Source of the DNA: Erythroxylum novogranatense
Lineage: Eukaryota > Streptophyta > Magnoliopsida > Malpighiales > Erythroxylaceae
Reading direction: 5' to 3'
Length of the DNA stretch: 64,000 bases
Assembly: GCA_029891385.1 (NCBI GenBank)
Contig: CM057232.1
Location: forward strand, 63,177,824 to 63,241,823
Shown here: piece by piece, positions 20,836-32,796 of the stretch
How the letters are laid out: each line of letters starts with the position of its first letter
Position numbering within the stretch: the stretch's first letter is position 1
Translations under genes and position numbers: made by a program
The notes under the pieces: model-generated
Seen by the model: the letters and a program-made list of their open reading frames with translations, nothing else
What the model was told of the DNA's origin: nothing
Databases searched by the model: none

Positions 20836-21526
20836 CACTTAGCCAATTTTCACAAGCACAAGTCTAATCAATGGGCTTGGGCTTATTTTATCTTATAAGG
20901 GACATGTGGACTTCTTTTAGGCTTTTTCAAGGGCTGATTTGCATTAAGTGTGCATGTGTTTCATTAAAAAAGTCATGTGCATGTTTTATTTTAAGGAACC
21001 AAGCTTGTGGGCCTAGTTTAAAAGCCCAATTCGCCCTCTTAAGTTAGTCTTCTATTTTGTGGTTTTCTTATCCTATTTGGACAAGGACTAGTCAATTTTA
21101 ATTAGTTTTGAAGCCCAAATCCATATGGGATTTATTCTTGGGCAGATTTGTTTCAAGAAGGCCTTTTGATATTTTGGGCTTTCTTTAGGGTTTTTAGGTT
21201 ATCTTTGTTAGAGTTTACATTGCAAAGGGTATTTAAACCTTTGCTTTAGCCATGAACACGAGTTTTAGAGAGATCATCAAAATTAGAAAGCATTCTTCAA
21301 GAGAGAATTGAGATTCTTGCTTGTTTTACCTTAAGGATTGATTCAACTTATCAAGTAAGTTCTAACTTGTGGCGTTAATTCAATTCCTACAATCTTATAT
21401 TCTTTGTTACCAATTCCTTGCTGTTTTGGGGGTGAAGGGTCTTGTTAGATTGATTGAATTTAGGTTTGGGAACAATCATTGAAACGGAGGTGATCTAGAC
21501 ATTGATTCTAGGTTGTTGTCGTATCA
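20622..21526 (+). repeat. CRM3 3' LTR
   Basis: Uninterrupted 905-bp LTR, TGATACAACT to GTCGTATCA. TATA-like box at 21230-21237. CAAGTAAGTT, a donor-like splice signal, lies near 21351-21360. Confidence 0.95.
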
Positions 21527-21531
21527 TCTGG

Positions 21532-21735
21532 AGCAAACGTTTTTGCTGAAACACTCATCTCTGCTCTCCGATCAGTCGATTGGAACACTTCTAGTCGACT
21601 GGAAGAGATGCTAGTCGACTGGCACCAATCTCAGTCGACTGGAACAAACGTTTTTGCTGAAAAACTCATCTCCGCTCTCTGATCAGTCGACTGGAACGCT
21701 TCTAGTCGACTGGAAGAGATGCTAGTCGACTGGAG
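21532..21735. repeat. GTCGAC-rich array in E2 leader, part 2
   Basis: This continues the array of 10234-10486 beyond CRM3. A unit of roughly 125 bp containing GTTTTTGCTGAAA, ACTCATCTC, GATCAGTCGA and TAGTCGACTGGAAGAGATG is present about twice. Six exact GTCGAC sites were counted. Confidence 0.88.
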
Positions 21736-22041
21736 TATCCTTGTCCAACATGGATACTTGCGGTTTCCTATTCCACATCCATGTCTTACATGGTGGAAAC
21801 CCTAGCAGCCACCACTTTTCAGTCAAACCCTTCATGCTTGTCATATATTCTCATCAGTACCAAGATAATCAACAAATCCGAAAACAACATGCATGAAATA
21901 AAAAACACTTTCGTATCACGCAACCAAAACCGTGAGCACATGTAATCAAAACATGCATATTTTTCATCTCTACAGAATCCAAATCCATAAAACACATGTA
22001 ATCAAAACATGTATATATTTTCGATTATACAGAAGAACCTA
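21736..22041 (-). other. E2 leader, distal part (no gene)
   Basis: Non-coding leader between the GTCGAC array and the PBS. AATCAAAACATG is repeated (near 21945 and 21998). Confidence 0.6.
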
Positions 22042-22053
22042 GATCTGATACCA
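22042..22053 (-). other. E2 primer-binding site
   Basis: Reverse complement TGGTATCAGATC, one base from the LTR; this is the initiator Met tRNA type with one mismatch at the distal end. Confidence 0.85.
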
Positions 22054-22054
22054 C

Positions 22055-23480
22055 TGTTGGATCGCGTACGGTCTGAGTATTCACAATACACTGCGGAAAA
22101 AACCATAATACAACATGACGTATAATTGAAAATACCAAGGATGTACGAAAATACCTTATTTTCGTGAATAGGTTGTTTCTTTTCGGATTCCAAGACACTG
22201 CAATTGTGAATGCCCTCTACCGGTATCCACACAAGTATGCACGATACGGGCTGCAGCTGTTGTGTGATAGCACGTCCTCAAACTCTTTTCGAATGCCGCA
22301 CAGTTATCCTCTCGGATGGCGGCTAGGGTTTTAGACAATGGTGTCTTCCTTAACCTAATGAGACCTAAGCTTCTCTATTTATAGAGAAACCCTAATCTCA
22401 TTGAGGCCCCAATAAGTTTCCGCCCATTGTATCATATATAATAAAAGCCCGACAATTTAATCCAATCTAGCCCAATAAATATATCTACATATATTTATTC
22501 AATACCTAATAAATTAGGCCCAAGAGAATAAGCCCATATCACATCACTCTTTGTGTGCGACCCTGTAGGCTCATTTGATGTTGGCAATGGGCTTGATTAC
22601 ACTTCAAGGCCCATAAGTCATAAGCGGCCTCTAGCAAGACATTATGACTACCCAAATCAAATGAGGATCGATAATCCGATTTAACCTGTAACTATGGTTA
22701 TAAGCTCAGTCCTTTTGTAACACAATATCAAGATTAATCACAAGGCATGGTACATGTCAACCTTTGATTAATCATAGTTTCTTGATCCCCAAGTTGACTG
22801 ATTATAACAAATGACATTGATGACTCTTCATCAATTCATTTGAGCATGGCCATGCATTTCTTCAGTCACACTTGTCAAGAGGCCCAAATGATATCTCTCT
22901 TATTTAAGAGAGGTACAAATACCATCTACGCCATTCGCATCCCTCCGCATGATTCATTTAGTGTCCAACATAAAACTACTTGTTATTCGGTTAAAAATAA
23001 CTTAGTCTAATATCAAAACACTAAATTCCTCATGTAGGGAACCATGATGACTTCAGGTCAAAGGACTAAAATCAAACCATATAAAGAATCACTAATGACA
23101 TGAAACCATGTAGTATTCTTTATTTGGGTCGGTCCAATATATGTTCTCTAACATATATCTATGTTTATGATTTGATATCTCATATCCATGATCAGTAAAA
23201 CGTGATCATCAATCAGAACACATACTAGCCTTAATTCATTATTGTTCCACCAATAATGATCGACCAGGGACAGTCTAGAATAGTGTTATAATGCTTATAG
23301 TTTTACTATCAAGTCACATACTTGATGACATAAGTCTAATACTATTCATGGAATGTAAATCACATTACATAAACGAAATACATGCATATATAAAGGAATA
23401 CCTCATAATATATTATTAACAAGTCATAATGTTAATACATGAATCACAAATATCTATTGGCCTAGGGCACACTACTAACA
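22055..23480 (-). repeat. E2 copia 5' LTR (about 1.43 kb)
   Basis: In plus orientation it begins TGTTGGATCGCG beside the PBS and ends CACTACTAACA; in element orientation it starts TGTTAGTAGTGTGCCCTAGG, a common plant copia LTR start. The partner LTR is outside the window, so the outer end rests on the terminal motif and on the adjoining E3 LTR sequence. Confidence 0.82.
22375..22384 (-). promoter_or_regulatory. TATA box in E2 LTR
   Basis: Reverse complement TATAAATAGA within CTCTATTTATAGAG. Confidence 0.55.
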
Positions 23481-24520
23481 CACTCAATCATCTTCCTTTC
23501 ATAAACACTCCTCTAACATCATTACAATCCATCCAAAACAACTCAATTCACCTATACTATATGACATCTCATTTATTTGCTTCTAACTCATCAATCATCA
23601 ATTAAACAAGCAAATTTCATACCCATCTACACCAACACAATTGTCATGCAATTAGGTTCACAACCATCACAAATAATGCATTTAATTACCAATTTATAGC
23701 ATAAAGCACAACCTTACCCACTTAAGCTTCCACTTTCTTTAATTCTTCACAAGATCATAAATTCACTTCCTTCCTCCCAACACCATACACGAAAATCATC
23801 ATCACTTGAGGGGGGTGAGTGTTTGGTTGGATAGTTAATGGACAAGGAAGAGAAAGCAAGTAATAAAGGAGAGTTTCTTGTATGGTGGAGCTTAAACCAA
23901 TGAAAGAGAAAGGAGGAGAGGAGCTACGGATGAAGGAGGAAGGAAACTTTCATTTAAAAAGCCAAATGACCTAATGACAAAGAGAGTGTCGTGGAAAACT
24001 GGAATAAAAAAAGGAAAGTGTTGGTTTAAATAATATTAATGGAGTTAAGACCATGTTTGGCTCCACAAAGTAGTTTTTAAAAACGTAGTCCAATTTCTAC
24101 ACAAATCATCTCCTAATTTTCAATGGATCAATTTAATAAATCCTACCATCTTGTATCTTAATTTTCAGTGCCATTGGACAGTCATTTCTACTACCGAAAA
24201 ACCAATCAGTCTGACACTTGACATTTTTCTTAATCCGGAAACGTACCTCAAAAATTTTCTAAAATTCTCCCAAAATTCTAAACACACAGAGACCCACTCC
24301 AATTAAATTTTTAACCACAAAAAATCATATTTTTCACAAAAATCACATTTATGACCAAATATGCCGGAAAATATCATGAATGCATGTACAATCATTACAT
24401 GTGCAAATTTCACTATCCATATGTATATGTGAATGCGTGAACATAGCAAAACAAGTTTACACTCTCATAACCCGTCCCAAATAACTATTCTACCCTTCCC
24501 ATCAGTGATGGGATGTTACA
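23481..24520 (-). repeat. E3 3' LTR, remaining part
   Basis: Matches about 29774-30842 of the other LTR (shared CTCAATCATCTTCCTTTC and GATGGGATGTTACA end), with scattered substitutions and indels. This is a clearly older divergence than that of the CRM LTR pairs. Confidence 0.9.
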
Positions 24521-24534
24521 ACTCTCCCGTCCTA
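24521..24534 (-). other. E3 polypurine tract
   Basis: Reverse complement TAGGACGGGAGAGT, abutting the LTR start TGTAACATCCC. Confidence 0.75.
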
Positions 24535-27500
24535 ATAAAAATTTCGTCCTCGAAATTTAGTTCCAATTTTTTTTTCACTTCCAATCTTAACAACACATAT
24601 ATCGAATCATAACAATACTAACCATATCCATATAACACTGTGTGATTCCGATAATCATAAAACAACTCATAAACCCATAGTCCTATTATCGTAATAATTT
24701 TATATGGACTACTTTGTGTCAAACTTAGTTTCCCTTCATTTACTCCGGTAGTTTCATCTTGGCAAAGGTGAAACAATCAAGGACAAGGCATCTGTTTCAC
24801 TTTTCATCGGTGTTAGTACACTTAACTTCCAAATCTTTCTCCATATATTCACAACTTCGATGTGATCCACCAAAATCCATTCGTCTTCCAAAACCCACTT
24901 TATTCACATTTTAAATTCATTTCACTCACTAACAGTATCCCAAATTTGTTCTGGCTTTTACTCAGGGTAATCGACTCTTTTTGTCGTCTGACGCCTCACG
25001 ATGTCACTAGGATAATGATGATTATGCCTGTAGTCACTTTGCACTATACATTAATCTCATATACTGATGCACTATAAACATATAAGCTTTACATCTATCT
25101 TCGATAGTCAAGACTACAAGGAACTCGAATATCTAATCACTCAGTTCGATATTCTTAACCGCCAATTGCTTTTTCGATGTACTCTTACGAGGACATCTCT
25201 TTATCAGGCAGTACACATACGTTTTAATCCAATCATAATCCCTCAAATCCTCACTTTGGGCCTTCCTAATCCCTTTTTGCATAACTGATGTTATTATTAG
25301 GACATATTCGTCTACACCATCCTTTTAATCCCATTTCAATTCTTACCTTAATCTCTACTAATTTGTCTATTCATACATATATCCAAAACATTTCCTTACA
25401 CATCATGTTTCCAAGCCTTCAAACCCATTACTATTTCAACATCTTTCAAGTCACGTGTCCACATTCAGCTCATGAGACTACAATTGTCCTTAGGTACACA
25501 AAATCACTTTACTATTGTAATAGATTGTATCTTAATCTCTCATGGGAAACTTTGTCATATACAACAAAATCGCCAAATCAAAGCGGTATAATTAACACTG
25601 GGGTTATGAATTCCTCAAAAATTCTTTTTACCTTCACGATTACTGCAACTTACATATATTCCGCAAATATTCAAAATTTCATCTTCCTTTGTCAATAAGA
25701 TCATAGTCATTCATTGATATCATGTTGCTTGAATCATTTTAACCGTTAGTATCATAATCCTATCGGGGTATTGTTAACTCCAATAGATATAATCTCAAAC
25801 TCATTGCGCTTATGTTTAGTTCTCGTAATTCCTTAAGTAACTAATTCCTCAGTGATGTATTATTATCATATGATCTTTTCAATCTTCCCATTCACTTATC
25901 TCTCTTAAATAATTTTCTCCACACCTGTATTAGTAATACCCTTATCAGATATAATTTGTGGTTCCCCAAACATATTTACCATGCCTATAATGTGAACCTA
26001 AGTTCACCTCACAGTAGCAAGAGTATCTTCTCAAATTGCTGAAATCCACTTATATATTGGATACTTTACATCAACAAACTATATATATACACTCCCAATA
26101 GCCTTATCTAACTATTATACTTGAGTCTTTGCTATGGATGTAACTCCAATATTCACTTTTGACTCACTATTTACTTTTTTTTTTCAATAAAGAAGACAGC
26201 ACATCACAACTTTTCTTGGAGACCTGTCATCTTATTTCAAAATTTCCTCCGTTGCGTCTGTCGGTTCCTTTCTGAAGCAAATCGGATTGCATCAAGCGAA
26301 AGGCCTTTAACCTCTGGACAATGGAAGAATTACCAGATTCCATTGTTAAATTGAGATAAGGGCCTTTGATCTCAGCTACTGGTCAAGGAAAGCCTGCCTT
26401 CATTGGTCATAAACTAAATTACCCGGCTTTCTGACCCTATCTCGGTGATTTCTTGGTACAAACCTCGATATTGTTTATAAATCCTTGTCAATCACCTATT
26501 ACCCATGAGTACTTATTGGTCCTCCTTAATACCTCAAGAAAATCAATTTCAACATTTCATACTCTCAAGTCTCCAATCGACTCTAGATAACATTTCTATT
26601 CTTGTTTCTGCCCATGATTGGGGTTTACCATATGATCATCACAGAAATCTATTCTTATAGGCCAATATCGTGCCCTGCACTTTCTTCCCCACATTAACAC
26701 ATGTATTAACAGCGGTTCTACTCCAATTTTCTAGCATTTGAGCGCATTCACTCTTCTCCTTTGATTAATCATCTTGTCCATAATCGCATGCATAAATACA
26801 ATCCAAACTTAGGCACATTTCTAACTTTCTCCATACTACACATCATTCATCACTTCACATCCCTGAAAAAGCCATTGTTTTCACATAGTTCTGACAATAT
26901 CTTCCCTTCTCTATCACATTCGAAGGGAGAACATTACGATACAATATATTCTATAATACTCACATTAACACAAATGTAGGGAATCTTTATCTACCTTGTC
27001 GCACCATATACTTTTTCTCATTTCCAATTATCCATATTTTATCGTACATGCTTATGTTCACACTCAATTCAGGTCATCCCAAAAATTTTGATCTCAAATA
27101 CACAAAAGCAACTTATCACTTTTAATCGACATTTATCTCATGTCTAAACGTGGCCTCTCCAGGCTATAGCAAATTTTGTTTTCTTGCAACTCGATTTATA
27201 CACTTTAAGCCGCATTAGTCATTGTGATATCACTTTTTCCTTAATCAACCCATACCAATACATTCACATTCGTATCATTTTGGAGGTTTTCTTACCACAG
27301 TATCATATGAATGTCATTTTCCATTATTCTTTTCCCATTTCTAGTTTCCCATAAACCTTCATTGGCTCACATTTTGACATACCATCATTTTTCTCACACT
27401 TAAACACTTAACACGCGTTCATGCGTATGACTCATACTCATGCGACTCAGATTAGGGATCAGTTTCCACTGTCTACTATGACATGACTAAAATGCATGTA

Positions 27501-27547
27501 ACTTGACCCATGTTTCAGAAAATGCCCATATAAGCTCGTACTTCTGG
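24535..27547 (-). other. E3 internal region, no intact gene
   Basis: About 3 kb of AT-rich sequence with many stops in all frames. A short minus-strand stretch near 25930-25990 (GEPQIISDKG) could be a remnant of an integrase D-box, but the match is too short to rely on. No RT, RNase H or gag motif was recognised. Confidence 0.5.
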
Positions 27548-27559
27548 GCTCTGATATCA
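27548..27559 (-). other. E3 primer-binding site, one mismatch
   Basis: Reverse complement TGATATCAGAGC, initiator Met tRNA type with G-to-A at position 3; 6 bp from the LTR. Confidence 0.75.
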
Positions 27560-27565
27560 CATAAA

Positions 27566-30500
27566 TGTAACACCCCACTCCTGCATGACCTGAACCCGAC
27601 ATCGATGGTGATATCCGAGTTCGTTCCCCGTGAGGGTGACCTGTTACATCACTTAGTCAAAAACTCAGTGTAAATTTTTTTTGAAAACACAAGCACAAAC
27701 ATACACTATGCGGGAATCAATTACCATACACATTCGCTGGTAAATTACAATGACCACACGGGCCCTTTCATATATACAAATCAATTAGTCAGGTGTAGAA
27801 ACTTTTATACGAAAATAGGAAGACACTAATGCATATGCAAACTGATCCCGACCTCTTCTCTCACTCACATGTAGGTGCTATACGCCCGTTGCTTAACGGG
27901 GTATTCTTCTGAGTCTTGAAAAATAAGTACAAATTTTGGGTGAGTTTTGCGAACTCAGTGAGTGACCATCATCGATGGTTCACCCAGTTATAGAACACAA
28001 TATTCAGACATCTCACTTTATTTCATAGTGCACATGCACAATATTTCACATTCATACCTTTACAGAATTGCACATTCACATTATTCATATTCGATATTTC
28101 TACTATGCAGATGCAATGCACATGAGACTCACTTTTCATTTATTATTTTGCTGTGATCGAGTGCCTAAACTGTCCTATGTAGGGCTCATTAATAACTATC
28201 CCTTATCCATTTGGAGGATACAGGGCTCATTAAACGTTAAGCCAGAGGCTCTGAACCACTTATGAGCTTGAAGCTCATTTCCACTCGTTGAGCTTAAAGC
28301 TCTAATCGGTGGCGACTCTGGTCACAACAGCCCTTATATTTCATACACTTATGCCATGCAATGCATCAATCACATCTACTCACTTTCACACGTCATCAGA
28401 CCGTAGTCCGGCATCAGAACACATTTGTTTCACATAAGCGTAAGGCATTTTGCCTTTCACTCAATAAAATATATGTGAGCAGATGCATATGAAATGCCCA
28501 TATGATACTTTCAATTTTATTACAGTGTTTTGACCGAGCGCCTGAACTGTCCCAATATGCGCACATTAATCGCTAAGCTCGAGGCTCTAAATCACTCTAG
28601 GGCTTGCGGTCTGAGTACAATTGTTGATCTTTTAGCTCTCGGTGGCTGCTCCAGTCACTGTCATTATCTGGTTATGCACGTATGCATATGTCACAATCAA
28701 TCGACCTATGAATGCCACAATCAATGTCCCATAATGAATCACATATATCCTAATTAGTCACATCGTAGGCACATAGGTCACAAATTCACATACAAGTAGC
28801 ACTTCTATAATCAACTCCCCAGTACACAATCATCGGACCTTCTCTCCGGAATTCACAATCACAACAAATCTCAAATCCACCATTATTCACCACATTCAGC
28901 AATCAATTTATACAAAATAATACAAAATAGAATAAAGGTGAAATGAAACCATCTTGGTCTACTCACAGTACGCTCCAGATTAGCATTTACTTTCAAATTC
29001 TGGAAATGCCTGACTGCAAACTGTTAGCCTGCACAACCCATTTATTCACTATGTTGTACACACATTAATAATTTTGCACAATTATAAGCATTCATTTATG
29101 CATATATATGTACAATGCATGTTCATGACAATCCCGGTATTATTACACAAATTTCATCTCAAAAACTGTTCCTATATCCAAACTCATTATTTCAATTTTT
29201 TTCTAGAACCACACTTTCGGGTCTATTGTTCCCGATTAATGAGACATTCCACATAGGTTAACCTAGGCAACCTCTCCTTTTTATAAAAAATCCTCTTTAT
29301 AAACTATAACAATCCAGAATTGGCTTCAAAGAACAGTAATCACAAAACCTATACTGAGAGACATTTACACACAAAGCACATGAATACTTGAATTACCATT
29401 TGAAAGTTAACAAGTCATCACTTTCAACCTGAAAATAAAAAAATGTCATACTTAGTGGAGATAAAAAGCTAACAAGAAAATCTTCAACTTTTATGAAGAC
29501 CAATTTCACAAAATCTGTCTACTTTAGCCTAGAAAAATTTCCCAAAATTTTAGGTCACAAATCTCCAATGTTAGAATCATAAACATGGCACTAATCACCC
29601 TACACATATTACTCACTTTTAAGGCAAAATTGAGAACCCTAAAAGCCATAATTGGACAACACTTCCTTCATAATAATTCTAGCCAAACTTCTCAAGTTTA
29701 ATTCAAGCCAAACCTCATCTCAATAGCATAACCATATAAAAAGTTATGAACATTAGTCCACAAAATTATAGCACACAAACTCAATCATCTTCCTTTCATA
29801 AACACTCCTCTAACATCATTACAATCCATCCAAAACAACTCAATTTTCCTATACTACATGACATCTCATTTATTAGCTTCTAAGTCATCAATCATCAATC
29901 ATCAATCATCAATTAAACAAGCAAATTTCATGCCCATCTACACCAACACAATTTTCATGCAATTAGGTTCACAACCATCACAGATAATGCATTTAATTAC
30001 CAATTTACAGCATAAAACACAACCTTACCTACTTAAGCTTCCACTTTCTTCAATTCTTCACAATATCACAAATTCACTTTCTTCCTCCTAAAACCATACA
30101 CGAAAATCATCATCACTTGAGGGGGTGAGGGTTTGGTTGGATATTTAATGGACAAGGAAGAGAAAGCAAGTAATAAAGGAGAGTTTCTTGTATGGTGGAG
30201 CTTAAACCAACGAAAGAGAAAGGAGGAGAGGAGCTACGGATGAAGGAGGATGGAAACTTTCATTTAAAAAGCCAAATGACCTAATAACAAAGAGAGTGTC
30301 GTGGAAAAGTGGAATAAAAAAAGGAAAATCTTGATTTAAATAATATTAATGGAGTTAAGGCCATGTTTGGCTCCACAAAGTAGTTCTTAAAACCCTAGTC
30401 CAATTTCTACACAAATCATCTCCCAATTTTCAATGGATCAATTTAATAAATCCTACCATCATGTATCTAAATTTTCAGTGCCATTAGATAGTCATTTCTA

Positions 30501-30842
30501 CTACCGAAAAATCAATCAGTCTGAGACTTGACATTTTTCTTAGTCTGAAAACCTACCCCGAAAAATTTTTGGAAAAATTTCTAAAATTCTCCCAAAATTC
30601 TAAACACACAGAGACCTACTCCAATTAAATTTTTAACCACAAAAAATCATATTTTTCACAAAAATCATATTTATGAACGAACATACCGGGAAATATCATG
30701 AATGCATGTATAATCATTACATGTGACTAATTTACTATTCATATGCATATGTGAATGCGTGAACATAGCAAAACAAGTTTACACTCTCATAACTCGTCCC
30801 AAATAACTATTCTACCCTTCCCATCGGTGATGGGATGTTACA
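27566..30842 (-). repeat. E3 5' LTR (about 3.28 kb)
   Basis: Plus orientation TGTAACACCCC to GGGATGTTACA. It contains a diverged internal duplication (28150-28330 and 28520-28670). In element orientation it has a donor-like AGTAGGTAAGG at about 30030 and an acceptor-like site near 27909. Confidence 0.85.
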
Positions 30843-32227
30843 TAAAATATGTGTTCTCATAATATTTAATAATTCAAGAGTTCAACTAATTGTCTTTAGT
30901 GAATGTCATTTAGTTAAAAAGCTAGAATTAATTTTAATGAGATTAGAATAATTCTAGGCTTATTGGAGCTTGAATTATCAAAGTCCAACAAGATTCTCCA
31001 CTTGGCTTCAAGGAAGGTTATTAAGCTAAGTAAGAAATATAAATGGAGGTTTTAGAAGGCCATGATTGAATGTTGTGCTTGCACTAATTAATGGTTAATT
31101 AGAAGCCCAAATGTTCATTTAGAAATGGGCTAGACTTTAGTTTAATGTAATTGATTGGATTAAATATATTAAAACAATTTTTTTAAAGAAAGGAGAAATA
31201 TTTTCGATTTTAATGGACTGATTATGTAGCTACACATTTGACATTAAATTGCTAAATAAAGATGGTTTTTATTATGGTTTATCATTGTTAAATGTATTTA
31301 TGAACTTACTGTTAAATGGTTTAATGGTTATCTTTTAATGTTGGCATATATCCTATTAGCATTTATTGGATTAGAAAAGAAAGATGTGCATTGGATCGAT
31401 CATCTTCCTTCTTCCATCTTCCAAAACCAAAATTGGTAAGTCATATTTAGGTTAATAGTCTTTTCATATAGCCATCTTAAAGATAAATGAGAATAGTCTC
31501 ATTTATTGGCTACTTTATGATTAATTAAAGTAAGAAGTGATGCATTGGATGCTATTCTATTCTTCCATTCCATGCATAATAGAAATTGAGTGTGTAAGAA
31601 AGTGTTCTTGCATGTTTTGACTCTCTCTCTCCTTTCATGCATGAGTGAACCGAAATTTGCAAGAGAATAGTCTCATTTTTTGTTTACTTCTTCTAAGAAA
31701 ATCTCCTCCAAACATTTATTCTCCTTTCCCACCAAAGGATTTTGTTAATCAAGTTATCCTGGAAGAACAACAGATAAATCAAATTAGTTTATAATACAAC
31801 AACAAGGAGAGGATAGATTGACAATGAAAAGGATTCAAAAGCAAAGGCTTTGGATGCAAGAAGGAGGAGAGGATAACACAGCGAGGAATTAAAGTTATAT
31901 CGAAGGAGTTAGTAATATCACTATCTTGTTTATGTTTAATATTATCCTTATAACATATCATGTATAGATTTGCAGGATGATTTGGATATATTGCTTCTGC
32001 TGCAAATAAGATTTTAAAAATTTTTTGAAATCTACTGATTCTCTAAACATTACATGCTTTCTTTTCCTAATCTAACAATGATGGCCCCATTTGCATGTGG
32101 TGAAGTTTTACTTTTCACCAGAGGGCATGAATCCCAGATCTTGCATAGCTGAGGTCTACTTAAGGATAAGTCCACTTATTGGTATCAAATTTTACCTCCC
32201 ATCGATGCATAGTTTGCAAGTACCTTT
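30843..32227. other. Intervening AT-rich DNA, nothing recognised
   Basis: Between E3 and the CACTA end. There are no long frames, no repeats shared with the rest of the window, and no RNA gene. It may be host DNA or an old unrecognised repeat. Confidence 0.6.
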
Positions 32228-32580
32228 CATTACAAGAAATAAGTTATTTACTAACGAAATTTTCCATCGGTAAAGGAGAATTTTTGTCGATGAAAGTAAT
32301 TATCGATGGAAAAGGAGGACGGACATAATCGTCGTTAAAAGGACCATAGTTAAACCTACTAACGACAATATTCTGTCAAAAATTTGCCAACACCTAAAAA
32401 TATATTACCATCGATCTAGTTTACATCAGTAATATTTAGCAACAAAAAAGATTTTGTGAGTGAACCAAAGCTAATGAACAGGAAATGTCAACTTACATAC
32501 CGATGGTGATAACTTTACTATTAGTAATTAAAAATAGAATTACTAACGGTATTTTTATTCCATCGGTAAAAGCAGGTTAA
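32228..32580. repeat. CACTA terminal inverted repeat end and subterminal repeats
   Basis: After the terminal 13 bases, short motifs CCATCGGTAA, ATCGATGG and ACTAACGA/ACTAACGG recur in both orientations across about 350 bp. These are typical of transposase-binding subterminal regions of CACTA elements. Confidence 0.75.
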
Positions 32581-32796
32581 AATTTGTTTTAAAATATTCT
32601 AGTTTCATGATGTTCTGATAAATACATAACGTTAATAGTTACCAATTATCCACTCATAATAAATTAATTTGTATATATATATTTTATTAGAAAATTAATT
32701 GATAAAATAATGTTAAAATTAATTTAATTGATAATAAAAACAATACATTGTGCATAACTTATGTTTGTAATTGAAAGCAAATTACAAGGACAAGCT

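Larger units (their letters stand above)
10487..21526 (+). mobile_element. CRM3: internally deleted CRM-like chromovirus, interrupted by CRM2
   Basis: Plus-strand element: 5' LTR (10487-11243 plus 18645-18793), PBS, a short internal region (18794-20621, about 1.8 kb), PPT and 3' LTR (20622-21526). The likely TSD is ACTGG at 10482-10486 against TCTGG at 21527-21531, with one mismatch. Three internal deletions are evident against CRM4. Gag and protease are gone, the RT core is gone, and a block between RNase H and integrase is gone. Integrase is nearly complete. It belongs to the same family as CRM4 and is inserted in the GTCGAC array of E2. It cannot be autonomous. Confidence 0.92.
1..23480 (-). 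mobile_element. E2: Ty1/copia LTR retrotransposon, interrupted; left end outside the window
   Basis: The element is read on the minus strand in three pieces: 1-991, 7862-10486 and 21532-23480. CRM1 and CRM3 (the latter containing CRM2) occupy the gaps. From right to left it shows a 5' LTR (22055-23480), a PBS, a long leader with GTCGAC repeats, gag-protease (8468-9544), the integrase HHCC domain (7905-8297), the integrase core and the start of reverse transcriptase (1-991). The rest of RT, RNase H and the 3' LTR lie left of the window. The order gag-PR-IN-RT is diagnostic of copia. Removing CRM1 and one copy of its TSD rejoins the integrase reading frame, which confirms the nesting. The coding parts are frameshifted and contain stops, so the copy is dead. 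E2 is itself inserted in the left LTR of E3. Confidence 0.9.
23481..30842 (-). mobile_element. E3: Tekay-like Ty3/gypsy element, degenerate (left LTR part cut off by E2)
   Basis: The right LTR (27566-30842, about 3.28 kb) is complete, and the left LTR survives from 23481 to 24520. The remainder lies beyond the E2 insertion and outside the window. The PPT at 24521-24534, preceded in element orientation by TTTCGAGGACGAAATTT, and the LTR start TGTAACATCCC are hallmarks of Tekay/Del-type chromoviruses. The PBS is at 27548-27559. The internal region is only about 3 kb and carries no recognisable gag-pol frame, so this is a decayed or non-autonomous copy. Confidence 0.85.

Noticed and set aside
22002..22338. 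Minus-strand frames in the E2 LTR and leader junction
   Set aside because: They cover the PBS and LTR end, with no similarity to known proteins.
24862..25698. Plus-strand frames in the E3 internal region
   Set aside because: They run against element direction, lack any domain and sit in decayed DNA.
30843..32227. Host gene between E3 and the CACTA element
   Set aside because: Only short frames, no splice-supported exon series and no recognisable protein.
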